Assembly: GCA_014529385.2 (NCBI GenBank) | Contig: CM043968.1 | Location: 132,874,018 to 132,938,017, forward strand | DNA from: Adiantum capillus-veneris | Lineage: Eukaryota; Streptophyta; Polypodiopsida; Polypodiales; Pteridaceae | Length of the DNA stretch: 64,000 nt | Direction: 5' to 3' | Shown: one piece after another, positions 11,433 to 24,911 of the stretch | Position numbering within the stretch: the stretch's first letter is position 1 | Layout: the number at the start of each line of letters is the position of its first letter | Notes under the pieces: generated by a model | Told to the model about the DNA's origin: nothing | Database searches by the model: none | The model's input: only the letters and a program-made list of their open reading frames with translations | Program-made: the position numbers and the translations under genes

Positions 11433-11922
11433 TGTTCACTGCTGGATCAATAGCACCACATAACTCAACAAAGCCTTAGTTTTTGAGAGTTATGGAATGC
11501 TGAGGATTATGGTTATAAACATCATTTGTAATAAGTAGGTAGTCTAGTTGTAGAAGCCAGGATGCAATGGCACTTCCAGATTGTAAATACCAAACCATTT
11601 GACCCCTCAAACTCTATTTTTGGTTAACCAAAGGTAGCCTTAGTATATAAGGTACCTAGGTCACTTTTGTAAATACACTTAATCATAATCAAAGTTTAGC
11701 ATTTCCGTCTACGTTGTCTGAGATTCGACTGTACCATTGATGTAGGCTACGCGACGACAACGCCAAGCATTCCACACGAGACAAAGCACACGCTCCGACG
11801 CACCTACGAGCTATTTGTGGTCGTAAGTGTATCAAACGATGTCTGCTTTTTTCATGCAAGTATTCATTACAATCGTGGCGACATAAGCTACGCATAGGTA
11901 CTCATAGATTTCAGTTTCGGGC
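11433..11922 (+). repeat. LTR-like sequence with TATA box
   Basis: A purine tract (GGAGGGGGGAG) ends at 11432 and TGTTCACTGCTGG follows. A TATA-like AGTATATAAGG occurs at about 11643-11653. The right end is tentatively placed at a CA near 11922. No second copy was found in the window, so it may be a 3' LTR of a truncated element or a solo LTR. Confidence 0.4.
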
Positions 11923-12373
11923 ACTTTCAAAATATTGCTCTATCTTTATATGCATTTTTTGCAAATGGGTCTAGGGCTAGGATTTTGAGTGTAAAGGCTT
12001 TGGGACATGTGTATCCTAGTGAGGGGATGGTGTTCCTTAAGTTTTGTACAATTCTTGCATGATTTGATGGTTTTCCTTCCGATGTGTGTATGTGGGTAGG
12101 TGGTGTAGTTGTTAAGAGCATTGAGATTTTAGATTGTGGTTTAGTTGGCCTTCCAGAGTGTTGTATGTGTAGGATGGTCTCAGCATGACAAGCTAAGGAG
12201 ATTTCCTCCATGTGCCTATCGTGTCATATGTGTCCTCGATTGACAATATGTTGATCTAGGTTGTATTACATGCACTTTATGGGTGGTGTGATTTTCTCCC
12301 GCAACAATCATATGTCACTCTTGCACTGCTAGGGTGAACCAATCAACTTGCACACAAAATAAATGTATATTTA

Positions 12374-12592
12374 GGGAGTGTTGACAAGATCGATGTGATT
12401 CAAACCATACCACAATGTACAATCAATGTGTTTCATGATAGCCGACTCTCAAGTCCACATTGAATCCCTTCCCACATGGTTACATTGAGCAATTACTACA
12501 TAGGGAGTGTTGACAAGATCAACGTGGTTCAAGCCATACCGCAATGTGCAATCAACATGTTTCATGCTAGCCGACTCCCAAGTCAAAAATGT
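12374..12592. repeat. direct tandem repeat, two diverged copies of about 127 bp
   Basis: AGGGAGTGTTGACAAGATC starts both copies (about 12374 and 12501), each followed by a similar stretch ending in GCCGACTC-CAAGTC. The copies differ at many sites. No coding function. Confidence 0.7.
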
Positions 12593-12675
12593 TTAAGTAC
12601 TATGCTTCTTCAACATATATGTGAAAAGAGCTCTAGAATATGCACAAGAATTTGGGAACGGCCACCTCTCATTCT

Positions 12676-12748
<73 letters not shown>

Positions 12749-12786
12749 GGACACACACACACACACATGGACACACATGTGTGTCC

Positions 12787-12865
<79 letters not shown>

Positions 12866-12974
12866 CGCATGCATGCTTGTGTGTATGTGTGTGTGTGTGT
12901 GCGCGCACGCATGCGTGCTTGTGTGTATGTGTGTGTAAAAGTATGCCAACTTAGATAGCCTTGGTCCAATTAAG

Positions 12975-13044
<70 letters not shown>

Positions 13045-13180
13045 ACACACACACACACACACACACATGTATGTCCATGTGTGTGTGTGTGTGCGCACGT
13101 GCGCGCATGCACGTGCGTGCTTGTGTGTATGTGTGTGTAAAAGTATGCCAACTTAGATAGTCTTGGTCCAATTAAGCATG
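12676..13180. repeat. compound microsatellite block, duplicated
   Basis: (CT)n at 12677-12747, then (AC)n, a palindrome of GGACACACATGTGTGTCC, a long (GT)n to about 12862, and GCGCGCACGCATGC. The unit ends in AAAGTATGCCAACTTAGATAG. The whole arrangement recurs from about 12960 with (CT)n, (AC)n, (AT)n at 13010-13040, (AC)n and (GT)n, ending in the same phrase at about 13141. The repeats explain the His/Thr- and Cys/Val-rich frames here; none is a gene. Confidence 0.9.
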
Positions 13181-14984
13181 CTCGAGGTTGATGTAACAAC
13201 TCGTAACAACCATGTTCTTGTCCCTGATATATCACTTGGCTGTAAATGTAATAAGAGCCTCATTGAGGCTAGGCAAAGCTAGATATATATTCTACATTGT
13301 TGGGGATAACAAGCACACTCTCTTATAGGTCCAACAATTATTTCCTTGGTTTTACTTCTCTCTCACAACCTTTTCATGACCATGAGTCCCATAACTTCTC
13401 CTAGGTAGCATACTAATGCACCCAATTGTAAAGATGCCTCCATGCATTGTGAATTCATCCACAAAGCACCACATACCTGTGTAGACCATTTACTCTCTAA
13501 TGTATCCAACATCCTTCTCCAATTAAACCACACTAGCTAGTCCATGAGTAACTTCCTTCATGCCTATCATACACATACAATCCTTATAATGTATAAGGTA
13601 TGCCCAAAGGCTTTCTCCATCCAAAAGACAAGGACGTATTTATGTGAGTTGACCACTTTGACAGTGTAGTAAGATATTATTTTTCGTCTGATGAGCACAA
13701 AGCTATAGAAATTTGAACGCTTTTAGAAGTTAATGCTTCATCAGGATTTGTACAGCAAGAAGCAAAGTGGTTAAAACACAATTGGCAATCTATCAAGAAA
13801 TAACTTATATCAAACTTTTCCCGCCAAAAATTATCACACAAACAACACTTCAATATCCAAATTCACTTCATTGACAACTATGACCCAATTTGCAATAAAA
13901 AATTAATCAACTACTTTTAAGAGCTAACGTGTATATGTCTAAAGAAATGAAGCTCTATTTTTTGTGGCCTTGCCTTCAACATGACATTCCTTGGCATTTT
14001 ATGTGGATACAAGTCCAATGGCATTCCACTAGGCTATTCAAAGTGCTCAAGTTCTAGAAAATAGCATGCAATCAGAGGGTTTTTCAATGGCATCACAATC
14101 CCTGTCGATCAAACAGATTCACTAGCCAACCTTGATGGAGATTGATGTCAAGAATGCATTGTACATTTCAACGGTCAAAAATGATGCTTCCTCATCTATT
14201 AATGAAGATTGGGCATTCTAAGTGCTACACAAATAATTGGATTGGATTTATAGGTCTATGAATGTTTGATACCTTTCTTATCACACTTTTGAATCTCAAA
14301 GGTGGGAGGCTTTGTACATGCTGTATTCATTGGTGTTAAGAACCATCCAAATATGTATCCTTAGAGAACTTTGGATTATGTATCCTTGCCAATAGTAAGC
14401 CTTATATAACTCCCCAAATATAATAGTGAAGAGAATATTAATAGGAAGCACTACCTATAGTCCCGAAGTCTAGTTACTATTTAAGTTTGCACAAATCCCT
14501 CAGTATTAATAATAAGACAAGAGGTTTTTACCTAGGCTTATAGGCTTTTTAATCATTTCCTTATTGATACATAATATGCATACCATCTAATTTAAATCAT
14601 TCTATCTACTCTTAGCTTTCTACTGGATAGTTTCACTTCTTGATTTCCTTTGGAGCTGTGTATTAAATTATCTTGTAGTTGGTCCTTTGATATAGGTTAT
14701 GGTCGACCATTGAAAGCCCCTATATAAGAGTCATTTATCTCTTTTTAATTTGGCTACACATTAATACAATAATTCCACTTTACTTGTTCATGTAGCCTTT
14801 TCCCACTTTATGGGAATGTGCTTTTTTAATAATCTTATGCTGATCTACTAACACCCGATTATGACATAGATACACAATGATTCCAACCATGCTAATATAG
14901 CTAGAGTGACGATCCAAACCAACAACTAAGAACGGGAAGGCGCGTGGCTTTTTTATATTGGTTTTTATCAAGTTTCTTCTATAC
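13181..14984. other. no gene recognised
   Basis: AT-rich sequence without long frames, clear LTR ends or RNA genes. It may be old transposon remnants. Confidence 0.4.
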
Positions 14985-15330
14985 ACAAATTTTAGTGTTA
15001 AGGAAATAGCCCTTCATGTAAACAAAAATTGCGTACAAAGTGAACCATGCACCAAGTCAAATTAATCAATTGATAGTAGGACAATGTCCTCCTTACACGA
15101 TTTTAGTGTTAACGGTGGAGCCTCCATTTACACTAAAATTGTATACAATGTGAACCTTGTACCAAATGAGATCAATAAAGGTAAGCGTCCTTTGATAGTG
15201 GGAGGGTGTCCTCCTTACATGATTTTAGGTGCACGGATGGCCCTCTGTTTAGACTAAAATCCCTTAGAAAGTGAACCGTGTTTGATGGCCAATGAAATAC
15301 TAAAATCTCTTAAAAGGTGAACCATGCGGA
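14985..15330. repeat. degenerate tandem repeat, about three copies of 110-125 bp
   Basis: The phrases TCCTCCTTACA-GATTTTAG and AAAGTGAACC-TG recur at regular spacing across the block. The copies are much diverged. A shorter repeat follows at about 15555-15660 (GGTGTGGAGCAGT-G-TGGCA twice, roughly 75 bp apart). Confidence 0.65.
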
Positions 15331-15689
15331 AAACCACTCTTGAGAAGGGTTGGAGCTTTGGGTGCACGAAACTTCCCTTGCGGACTCGAGGCTTATGTGA
15401 GAGCACACCCTAAAGGGTGTGGCTCCTTAGCTAAGGTGAGGCCCATGGGATTGGGCACCCTTATGGGGCACACCCAAAAAATCCTTGAAAAGTGTTCCAC
15501 CAACTGGAGAAGACAAAATAGGTGCGACATCGGCCAAGTGCAGAGAGTGTAGAACCGCCGGTCAGAAGTAGGGTGTGGAGCAGTTGATGGCAGGCCGTCC
15601 TTAGATGGCACATAGTGAAAAAACGCCAATCGAAAGTATGGTGTGGAGCAGTCGGTGGCAAGTGATCAACCGGACTCGACGAGCTTGTG

Positions 15690-16395
15690 AAATGCAGTTT
15701 GGCGCAAAACTTGAGATCCGCCTTGGATGCCTATGGACAAATGGATAGCACCTTTAAATACAAAGTTCAACTCCTATTATTAGGAGTCCTTCATACACAG
15801 TTGATAGGCACATTCAAGAAAAAGCTTCTCCACACACACATATTCTTAGTGTGCACACACAATCTAAGTTTAGGGTTTGTACTGTAGGTTCTTGCAAGGA
15901 ATACCGAGCTAGACATTGTGAAATTTTAGCAAAGATTAATCAAGAAAGTAATCCCCAATGCTTGAACCAAAACAGGCATGGATGGATGCAAATGAAAGCT
16001 CGTGATAGCGACTACACGTACAAGAATAATTTCTCCGATTTGTAAAATAAAGTGTGCTTCCATGGCCTTGAATTGAGTAATACCAATGCAATGCGACCCT
16101 AAGTGTAAATGCAACCTAATTCAACACTAAATGCTACCAATCATGTGCTCCTCTCATAGATGAGGGTAGTGGCTCAAAATAAACGTGCTCAAACTCTTGA
16201 GAATGACAACACGGTTGTGTATCTTATTGTTACTAAAATATTATAGGGAGACTAGACTAGAGATGCCAAGAATTCCAATGATGATTAAGAAGTATTAATC
16301 ATCTCTAATAGCTCGGATACCAATCATAAAATTAAGGATGATTAACTAGACTAGCACTCATATTAGCATAATTGATCAGCACACTAATTAGACAA

Positions 16396-16437
<42 letters not shown>

Positions 16438-17531
16438 CTCAAATTATAAATTGCTTAGAAATGAACCAACGACACTAGAATTGTGTAAAAATGAGTGGCT
16501 ACTTAAATAGTAGCCGCATAAGGGTACATGCACTTCTCAAGGGTCACATAAGCATATTTCCAAAGGGTGAAGGGGAAACTCTTTAAGAGAAAGAGTGGCT
16601 CCATAGAATATGGAAATATAAGGTGATTGGGAATTCTTTTGGAGTCCTAAGAAACTCACCATGTCATATGTGCTAGGCCATGTGCTCTCACATGATCACA
16701 AGGTGACTAAATTGCACATAAACCCAAAACACAGAATCTTCAAAAAGAAGCACCTCAATTGTAGATTGTTTGGTGATGGCTCCCAAGAGTCCTGCAATGA
16801 CTTTTGCTACTAATCCCGCTTGCTACTCCAAGCTCCTCAAACACAACTAGGCTCTGATACCATGTTCAGAGATAGAGAAGGAGAGAGATTGAGCTCTTGC
16901 AAGCGTGCGTGCGCATGCGTGCGCACACACATGAAAGTAAAACCTTCTTCTTCTTCTTCTTCTTCTTCTTCTTCACTAACTCAAGAGAAGAAGTCTACAA
17001 TGCATAAAAAGAAAAATACAACATAAGAGAAAACTAGTATAATGGTTTAGTGTGCGTTGCTTGAGTGATATAAATGAATAAGTGTGTCATCACTCCGGTA
17101 GGTATACCAAGTCCATGTAGTCCATATGTAGTGTCACTAGAGAAGATATATGTATCAACCATGGTGGCACGCTAGTGATGATGACTCTCGGTGATATCCA
17201 AGAGGAGTGCATGTAGAGCTTGACATCTCAACATTATCATGGAGTTAGTACATCTATTTGATGTTTTCCAATCGCAAATACAAACTCAATCATTTGTGTG
17301 CTTTGTCCATTCCTTCTTTTTGACCATCTTGGTGGGGTGGGCATTGAAGTTTGTTTCTATGCTTGTTTCTTTGAAGTACCAAATAATGAAACCATTTCTC
17401 AAACTAAATTTTCATGACTATCACAAAAAGATTGAATGCCAAATTTTATTCCAAAAAGAGGAAAAGGTACAAGTTTGCTCATAGAAATTTTTACCTTCTA
17501 AACTAGCAAGCTTGGAAAGGTATTGGGTTAT
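15690..17531. other. repeat-rich stretch without gene
   Basis: Contains (GA)n at 16400-16434 and (TTC)n at 16944-16974. GGCTCTGATACCATG near 16853-16867 and GCTCGGATACCA near 16312 resemble reversed initiator-Met primer-binding sites of minus-strand LTR elements. That suggests decayed LTR ends, but I could not define full elements. Confidence 0.4.
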
Positions 17532-17650
17532 TGTAAGAGAGATGGTGGATAAATTATTGTGGCATTCATCAGTGTGTAAACACCATACCAATAGAGAATA
17601 GATAGGTTCAATAGAGTATACACAATGGAATGAAAATTTGCTTGATTGAT

Positions 17651-17696
<46 letters not shown>

Positions 17697-17934
17697 ATTC
17701 AAGCTTTGAAGGTGGAAACAAAGGTGAGAGGATATGCACCACATATGGTATAGAATGTGGGCTACAACAAGTAGCTTATGAATTACAATATGAAGCATGT
17801 GTGCACAGCATCAGTAGCATGTGTTAGGGAGTTCTATGTAGGAGGGTGTCTCCATGCACATAGAGATGCATGCATGTATGCTTCACTTTAGGGATTGGTC
17901 ACATTAGAGTTTAAGCTAAAGGTTTATCCCAACA
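17532..17934 (-). repeat. 3' LTR of the gag-only copia-like element
   Basis: Aligns over its length with 20073-20466 but carries a (GA)n expansion at about 17651-17692 that is short in the other copy. The boundaries are approximate. Confidence 0.55.
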
Positions 17935-18036
17935 ACCATCCCTGTAAGCTGAAGCTTACATGAGAAACATGGATTTAATCATGGAGTCTAATATTTGTCA
18001 CATTGGGTGACTACATATGGCTCATAAAGATGAATC

Positions 18037-18470
18037 TTATGCAAGAGGGTCGGTCTTACCTCCAAACTTTGGGTTTGTGGTAGTGTCTGAGCCCATTAAA
18101 GCATCCTCATAGTAGATAGTGTTGACATCCCTTTCTTCTTGTTCTTGTTCTACTGCATATACCTTCCCTTTGGAATTTCTATTATTCTCTTGATTTTTAG
18201 CATTAGTTTTGAAGAAACACATGTTAGGTGCATGCCCCTTTTTGTTGCAATGAGGGCACACCTTAATGCGGAGGCAATCTTGTGATTTATGGTTGCTTTT
18301 GATGACCATTGTGCTATTCTGAGAACTTTTGTAAGTGTCAAGTCTTTTTCTTCCTCTAGAAGTGAATTAATTAAATCTTCAAGATTAGGGATGGGATCCT
18401 TCTCCTTTAGTACAATTACAATGTTTTCAAACCTACTTGGTAGGGCTTAAGAAGGATGGCCATTTTATCC
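18037..18470 (-). pseudogene. copia-type gag fragment with one intact zinc knuckle
   Basis: Minus-strand translation reads RFENIVIVLKEKDPIPNLED, then LINSLLEEEKDLTLTKVLR, and after a frame change HKSQDCLRIKVCPHCNKKGH, which contains a CX2CX4HX4C knuckle (CPHCNKKGHAPNMC). This parallels the gag at 1444-2086 (VKVLKEKEPIPSLES). The first knuckle is degraded (only NHKSQDC remains). A frameshift separates the UBN2-like part from the knuckle part. It would bind element RNA if intact. Confidence 0.65.
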
Positions 18471-19947
18471 TCGCTCGAAACTCATATCGCGGCATAAATG
18501 AGTTCGGTTGAGATACTCTTAAGTTTGTTGACAAGGCTAGCAACATCATCTTGATCTTGCATAGTGAGACCATAAAGCTAGATTTTAAGGGTCATCTTGA
18601 AGTGCTTACCTCCTTGAGCACCAGACAGATGCTCTAGGGTTTGCCAAGCATGAAAAGCGGATATAGCATCAACATTGTGGTGGGGATGAAGTCATCATTT
18701 CGGACCATGATGATGATTTCAAGTGCTTGATCATCTTTGGCTCGTTATTTTAAGGTTCTTTTTTAGACTTCCCCAAAATCGGATCATGATACTACAATGC
18801 TCCAAAGCTTTTTCTTCATGAGCACCCCCTTCTTTTTAATTTGTCAGGTGTGAAACTTAATGTCATTGAATTTTTCGATGCTTTTTGTAGGCATGATGCA
18901 TGTAGGGTGGTCTTACCAAATAAATTTGCAGTGTCTTGACCATTTATAATTTTTAGAGTGCAATGTGGTAGAGCCACTAGCTCAAATATAGCATACATAG
19001 TGGAATTTATAACCAAAAGACAAAAAATATCATCATTTGCAAGAAAGAATATGGGAGCTATGATGGAGAAAGGCTTTTCATCCTCTGAATTGCAATTGGG
19101 AGGCTCTGCAATTTATTAAGTTGGATGCTTGATTTATTTGGGGATGCTACTGCTCTGCTGCAAGAACAAGGCCTTAGTGCCAAGTATATAGCACCATTAT
19201 GGAAGGGGGGACCCAAAAACTCCTCAAATGGACATGAGGGTGAAAGCTTTAGCGTTTGATGCTTTGGAGTGAGGCCTTGATGACGTGGGAGCGAACACTT
19301 CTAGAGCTGAAATTGCGGATTTGAAATCTTTTTAAGGTCCGGATGGACATGAGTCTTTGCGCATTGTGGGCGTCAGTTGGCGGTGAGCAAGTGTCAATTG
19401 CGTCGGGGCCGCGGCCTTGCAAGGTGTCCGGTGTGGTGGCGGACTAAGGTTGGTTGAAATGGGACCAAATGGACCTTTGCCTTTAATAGGGACACGATCC
19501 CACAACCAAACATCCTTTTTTTAGTAGCATTGAGGAGCCCTTTTGTTAGCTTCAAAAGCACACACATTTGAGGGAGCACGTGCACCCGCATACGCACATA
19601 TTTCAACAAAGACAACGAGTAGAAATCATGGAGAAATCAAGCACAAAAAATGAAGATTAATCAAAACACTCTTATGCTTGGCATAAATGTAGCATGGGTA
19701 CATCTGTTTGAGAGCTCTTGATGGAGGCTTTACATGCACATATGCTAGATAGGTAATTTTTCAAGCATCAAATGTAATCAAACAAATCCAATGAAGGAAA
19801 AAAATCACACACAACCTAATGCTCAATTTAATTATCGCTGATCATTGGCAAGTGTAGTGGCTGTATACACATGCCGAAAGACCAACGCTAGAGACAATTT
19901 GAATTGAGTAGCGATCGCCCTTTAAAGAGTTATGAATCAACTTAGTT

Positions 19948-19969
19948 GGGGGGGGGGGGGGGGGGGGGG

Positions 19970-20002
<33 letters not shown>
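19948..20002. repeat. G homopolymer joined to (AG)n
   Basis: About 25 G residues (19948-19972) run directly into about 15 AG units, inside the copia-like element near its 5' LTR. The same G-run/GA-run pairing occurs beside GA-LINE copies at 34223 and 40869. Confidence 0.95.
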
Positions 20003-20003
<1 letters not shown>

Positions 20004-20072
20004 ATTATGTTCATCATAAGGATCTAACCAATGTAATTAGAACATACTAATTGTGTGTTAGCTCTGATACAA

Positions 20073-20466
20073 CAAATAAGAGCTATGGTGGATAAACCAT
20101 TGTGGCATTTATTATTGTGTAGAAACAATAGCAATAAAGAATAGGTAGACTAAATAAAATGTATACAGTAGAATGGAAACTTGCTTAATAGATTAGCAAA
20201 AACGAGAGAGAGAAACTACAAGCTTTGCATAGTGGCTTTATAGGCTCAAGATGAAAGGCAGAAATAAAAGTGAGAAGGATATGCAACCCATATGATAGAC
20301 GACAAGTAGCATGTGGGCTACAACAAGTAGCATGTGCACATCATCAGTAGCATATGTTAAGAGTGTTCTATGTAGGAGGGTGTATCCATGTACAGAGGTG
20401 CATGCATGTATGCGATTGGTCACGTTGTAAGATAAAGACTTACCCAAAAATTTGTGTTGGGCAACA
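20073..20466 (-). repeat. 5' LTR of the gag-only copia-like element
   Basis: Partner of 17532-17934. It starts TGTTGCCCAACAC on the element strand. The primer-binding-site remnant lies just below 20073. Confidence 0.55.
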
Positions 20467-22098
20467 ATACTCCCTTCAAGGTTCACTATTTCTTTCTCAC
20501 ACGAGGATACCATACTTTTGTTCAATCATCTCATTTTGCTTGCTGAGTGTTTGCAACATAGCGTACTCTCTCAAGCTCTCGCCACTAATTATGGCTACAA
20601 ACATAGAGCAAAGCATGTGGGTAATGCACTCAAAATGGAAAAATGCCAATAGAATGCAATATTTCATGTCTACACAATGTGCACAAGCCATTGCATTGGA
20701 TGACGTGTCCAATGGGTCTTTAAAAAAACCCTACCAAAAGCGACATCAAAAGAATCTAAATAGGCTCTTCTCGTGCTCTCCTGCAAAGGATTTTTTGATG
20801 CTCCCTACTAGAGGCTTTTCTAGCGCTTTCTTCTTGTAAGGGCTTTGTTTAACCCCAATTGACCAATAAGAGTACCTCTCCTACAATTCCTTGTCCACTA
20901 GAAAGCATAGATGATGCAATTGAAGGGACGTGCTCTTTCACGTCATCCACCTGCATGAGCATAGGTCATAACATTTAGGGAAGCCTCGACTTATTATCAA
21001 TTTTTCAAAAATTTGCATTTGTTTGGAATATATTGCAGTGAACTGATTGAAATACCTCATGCTAGGCAAGTAGCTTACCAAGAACCTCTTGTGCTTTTCC
21101 AAGGACATTAATGTTCATCATGCTTCGAGTGTTCCACATCATTAAGGTAAACTGGGTGGCCCTTGTACTTCCTTTGTTCACCCAAGAAGGCTGGAGTGAA
21201 AATGCACGTAAAAAGGGAGTCGATTTTTGCAGCTAATGCTGCCATGAATAAGTTACAGCTCCATGTAGCCAAGTTGGTCATGTACCTACCTTATTTAAGA
21301 TGGTCTCAAGGTGGTAACACATTGTCATTGCTTCAAGAACCATCTTGAGATATTGTTTCAACACCTATTCCCACTTTATTTTGGATCAAGAAACCCTAGA
21401 TGCTTTTACCAATTCCCTACGCGAGCTCCACACCAAACTTTTACGCAAACTCCTTCATTCTCCTCTACCTCTATTTCAAATAACATAGTAATCTACAAAA
21501 GATTTCAGTTCTATATAGCAAAAGGTTTGATGTGACATACAACAGGGTCTTAAAGAGTCATAATTCATACGGTTGCACTCAAGCTAGAAGAGTTGAGCTG
21601 TTTTAAGTTTTGTTGATCATGTTAGAACATAAGACTGAAAATTTGATAACGTCAAGCTAGTGGAATGGTGTAGAGTCCCACTCCTACACAATGCACAAAT
21701 GAGATGGATGTACAAAGCTCAGCCAACTTGTGAAGCAACACCATACGGTTTTATAGCTACAACTTCTTTCTGAATAACCCATAGAAAACTCCATTCCATA
21801 ACATATTGTTCTTCATGTGTTCATGTGTATGCATATAGGATGGAGTCCCTCCAATCCATGACAGCTTTTTCCGTGTGTTTGTTTTCACATCGCAACAAAA
21901 CGGACATTAAAAATGTACACATGTATGCACTTATCTCTAACCCCAACTTGGACACCTGCCACATCCAAGCAGTGGCTCGGTTGCAAGAGACTAAAAGAGA
22001 AGGTCCTATAACGTACTTGAAACTCTGTTGCACTCAACGATCTACAAAAATGATTGCTCAAAGCAAGGCCACAAACTCCCCAGCATCCTATAGCAACA
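20467..22098. other. no firm gene; one unrecognised minus-strand frame
   Basis: A minus-strand frame at 20497-20712 (EYAMLQTLSKQNEMIEQKYG) continues after one frame change into KEIVNLEGSIVAQHK and looks coding-like, but I cannot name it. It may be retroelement sequence. The stretch 21700-22098 lies just downstream of the nicalin stop and would include its 3' UTR; no clear poly(A) signal was assigned. Confidence 0.35.
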
Positions 22099-23830
22099 CT
22101 AAGCTGCTTTCACCTTCTTTGAAGGTGGCCGGCGAAACACAGCAATAAGATCATCAACACTCTGCACATCCACCCAGAAAAAAGGTACAATTGAGTCAGA
22201 AGGGAGGAGAAAAACAAAAAGAAAGTGTGTGAAGCTTGGTTAGCATTTTACCTTGGTTGTGACCACTAGCACGACAAAAAGAATGAACAAATATGCCAAT
22301 ACGGCCACCAGTACAACCAAATCCAGAGCAACACTAGCAACCTGCCACATTGTGTTAAGTAGCATGAAAACCACCACCAAAAAAAAATTCTGCACAAAAA
22401 ATGAACGCATATCTCAATCAGCTAAGTCACAAGGTCTAGCTGTTGGGGTAAGCCCAACTTGTAAGCTATTAGTGGTGCCTAATTGTAAAGCTTGCATAAA
22501 TTGGCTAGACCCAAGGTCCCTAATACTAGAGGTTTTGGGGTCTAGATGGATAGACCAATCTGTGGAAAACTTACAGTTAAGCGTGCATGTATTCTCAAGC
22601 GCGCATGTGCAAAAACAGTACTACGATGAGTGACCTCTCAATACCATATCACTAACTTCTCTGACAAAGGATCCTCACCACTTATCATTTAGAACAAACC
22701 TAGGACTTGCATCGGCCTCCACTTTCTGCTCAGTAAGATGTTGGGGAAAGAAAGGAACTTTTGAATGTGCATTCCACCTGGGACCCCTCTTGACTAAAAG
22801 AAGCCCCGCTTCAACCTTATAAAGCTCCTATAATCTCAGCAAGAAACCTAACCCACCTCCTGATCAGCAACTTGTACTACATCTGCAAATCTCTCTTCTT
22901 CGTTCAAAGTGAGAGACGTTGTTGATGTGTGCTTTATGAGTCAGAGGACTACATCCTACTAAAGTTCTCTCCTAACTGACAACCTGTACTACATCTGCAA
23001 ACCCCTCCCAATCAGCAACCTGTACTTCATTCAAAGTGAGAAAGGTTGTTGATGTGTGCTTTATGAGTCAGGACTACAGCCTACTAAAGTTCTCTCCTAA
23101 TCGGCAAACTGTACTACAACTGCAAACCCCTCCCAATCAGCAACCTGTACTTCTTCATTCAAAGTGAGAAAGGTTGTTGATGTGTGCTTTACAAGTCAGA
23201 GGACTACAGCCTACTAAAGTTCCTCTCCATAGAAACACCAAAAATCAGACCACGGACGCAAGACAGCTGGTGTTCACATTTAGAAGTAAACGGACTTTAG
23301 TGTGCACATTTCAAGAGATACCTGATAGATACTAAGCTCTGCCTTCGGAACATCATAAAACACAAAGGTGCTGTCCCAAATCTCATTTTGAACACTAACT
23401 TCACTGGCATGATCAGCTAATTCCTGTCAAATTACAAGCATAAAGAAATTGGTAATTCTAACAGATCCACTTGGTTCAAGACAAAGCACTACCAGTTCTA
23501 AAGCAACAACACTTGCTTAGTTGTTGTATATAATTTGAAGCATGATCTGAGTATCTATGTTATGCCAACCTGTGGAGGGCTGAGGTGGGGAGGGAACAGC
23601 TTATACCAAATTTGACACTTAAAAACACCTTTCCATCCTGGATAGATCTAGCCACATAGTTTGGGAGGTCACTTTAAATATCTTAATCTTCATGCTTTGT
23701 GGCATGCCTTTCAGGCTTTTTCCTGTCCCAAAGTCAAAATTGCCACATCACCCATAGACCTAGCCCAGATTCACATATCAAGGAAAGTGCAAGTCAAGCT
23801 GGTTAGACAAGTAGGGTTCGAGCAACGGGG

Positions 23831-23917
<87 letters not shown>

Positions 23918-24438
23918 GAAATGAAATGAAATGTTATATTAACGTCTTCAAAAGGCCATAGTGACCTATGAGACCAAAAAGGTACAAGGTGGTGGATCTG
24001 ATACAAAGTCAGAGAAACAAAATAACAACAGTACAAAACAAAGATATCTACTATGGGATCCTAGGCTGGTCGATGTGAACTAAGCAAAAGCAAAAAAGGG
24101 GCGGCTTGTTGGGATAGCTGAATCACAGGAGATCTAGCATTGGTCGTTGGCGGATCTCATCAATCTCCTCCATGGTTAGTAGTCTGACCGGGCGTCGTGC
24201 ATGCCTGGCCAGAGTGCTCCAAATCTTCTGGCGTAGCCTCCGTCAATGTTGTGTGGTCCTCCGCAGTCGTGGGCGCCTGGATTTCCTCAGTTCAGTCGCT
24301 CGGTCGATCAATGTGCCTCTGGTTTGAGACGAGGGGGATCTCTACTATGGGAGTGGCTCTTGCGACTGTCCCATGTCTGCTCTGAAGAAGTCTGTGATCT
24401 GTCTTTGAGACTGGCTAGCCTCGCCACTCATCAGGCGG

Positions 24439-24473
<35 letters not shown>

Positions 24474-24627
24474 AAAGTTATATTAACGTCTTCGAAAGGC
24501 CAAAATGACCTATGAGACCAAAAAGTTACAATTGGTGAATCTGATATCATGTCTGAGTATGGAAAGTACAAAGAACTAACACTAGAAACATTAAGAAATG
24601 AATCTGAAGCTGATTCGGAATTGAGAT

Positions 24628-24667
<40 letters not shown>

Positions 24668-24869
24668 GGGTTCAAATGAAATCTCTCATAGGTCGCTGTC
24701 GAATCTCATCAACATCCTCCATGGTCAGTACTCTGGTTGGGCGTCTTGCATGTCGAGCTACAGGGCTGCAGAGGGAGAGCACAAGGGGGGCGGGGCAGCG
24801 GGGAACGCTAGGGTGCGGGGTAGCAAGGGAGAGGGGGGAGGGCACAAGGGGGTAGCAGGGGAGGGCGCA

Positions 24870-24911
<42 letters not shown>

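Larger units (their letters stand above)
17532..20466 (-). mobile_element. short gag-only copia-like LTR element
   Basis: Two diverged direct repeats flank a minus-strand gag. The left repeat is about 17532-17934 (element 3' LTR) and the right about 20073-20466 (5' LTR). Both begin, on the element strand, with TGTTG and share phrases such as GGCTACAACAAGTAGC and TATGTAGGAGGGTGT. Next to the right LTR, GCTCTGATACAA on the plus strand is a reversed, mutated Met-tRNA primer-binding site. The interior is about 2.1 kb and holds a gag remnant but no recognisable protease, integrase or polymerase. It is therefore non-autonomous and old; the 5-bp flanks do not match. Confidence 0.6.

Noticed and set aside
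12593-13235. Long frames rich in Thr-His, Cys-Val, Ser-Leu and Arg-Glu repeats
   Set aside because: They are simple translations of (AC)n, (GT)n and (CT)n microsatellites; no coding character beyond the repeat.
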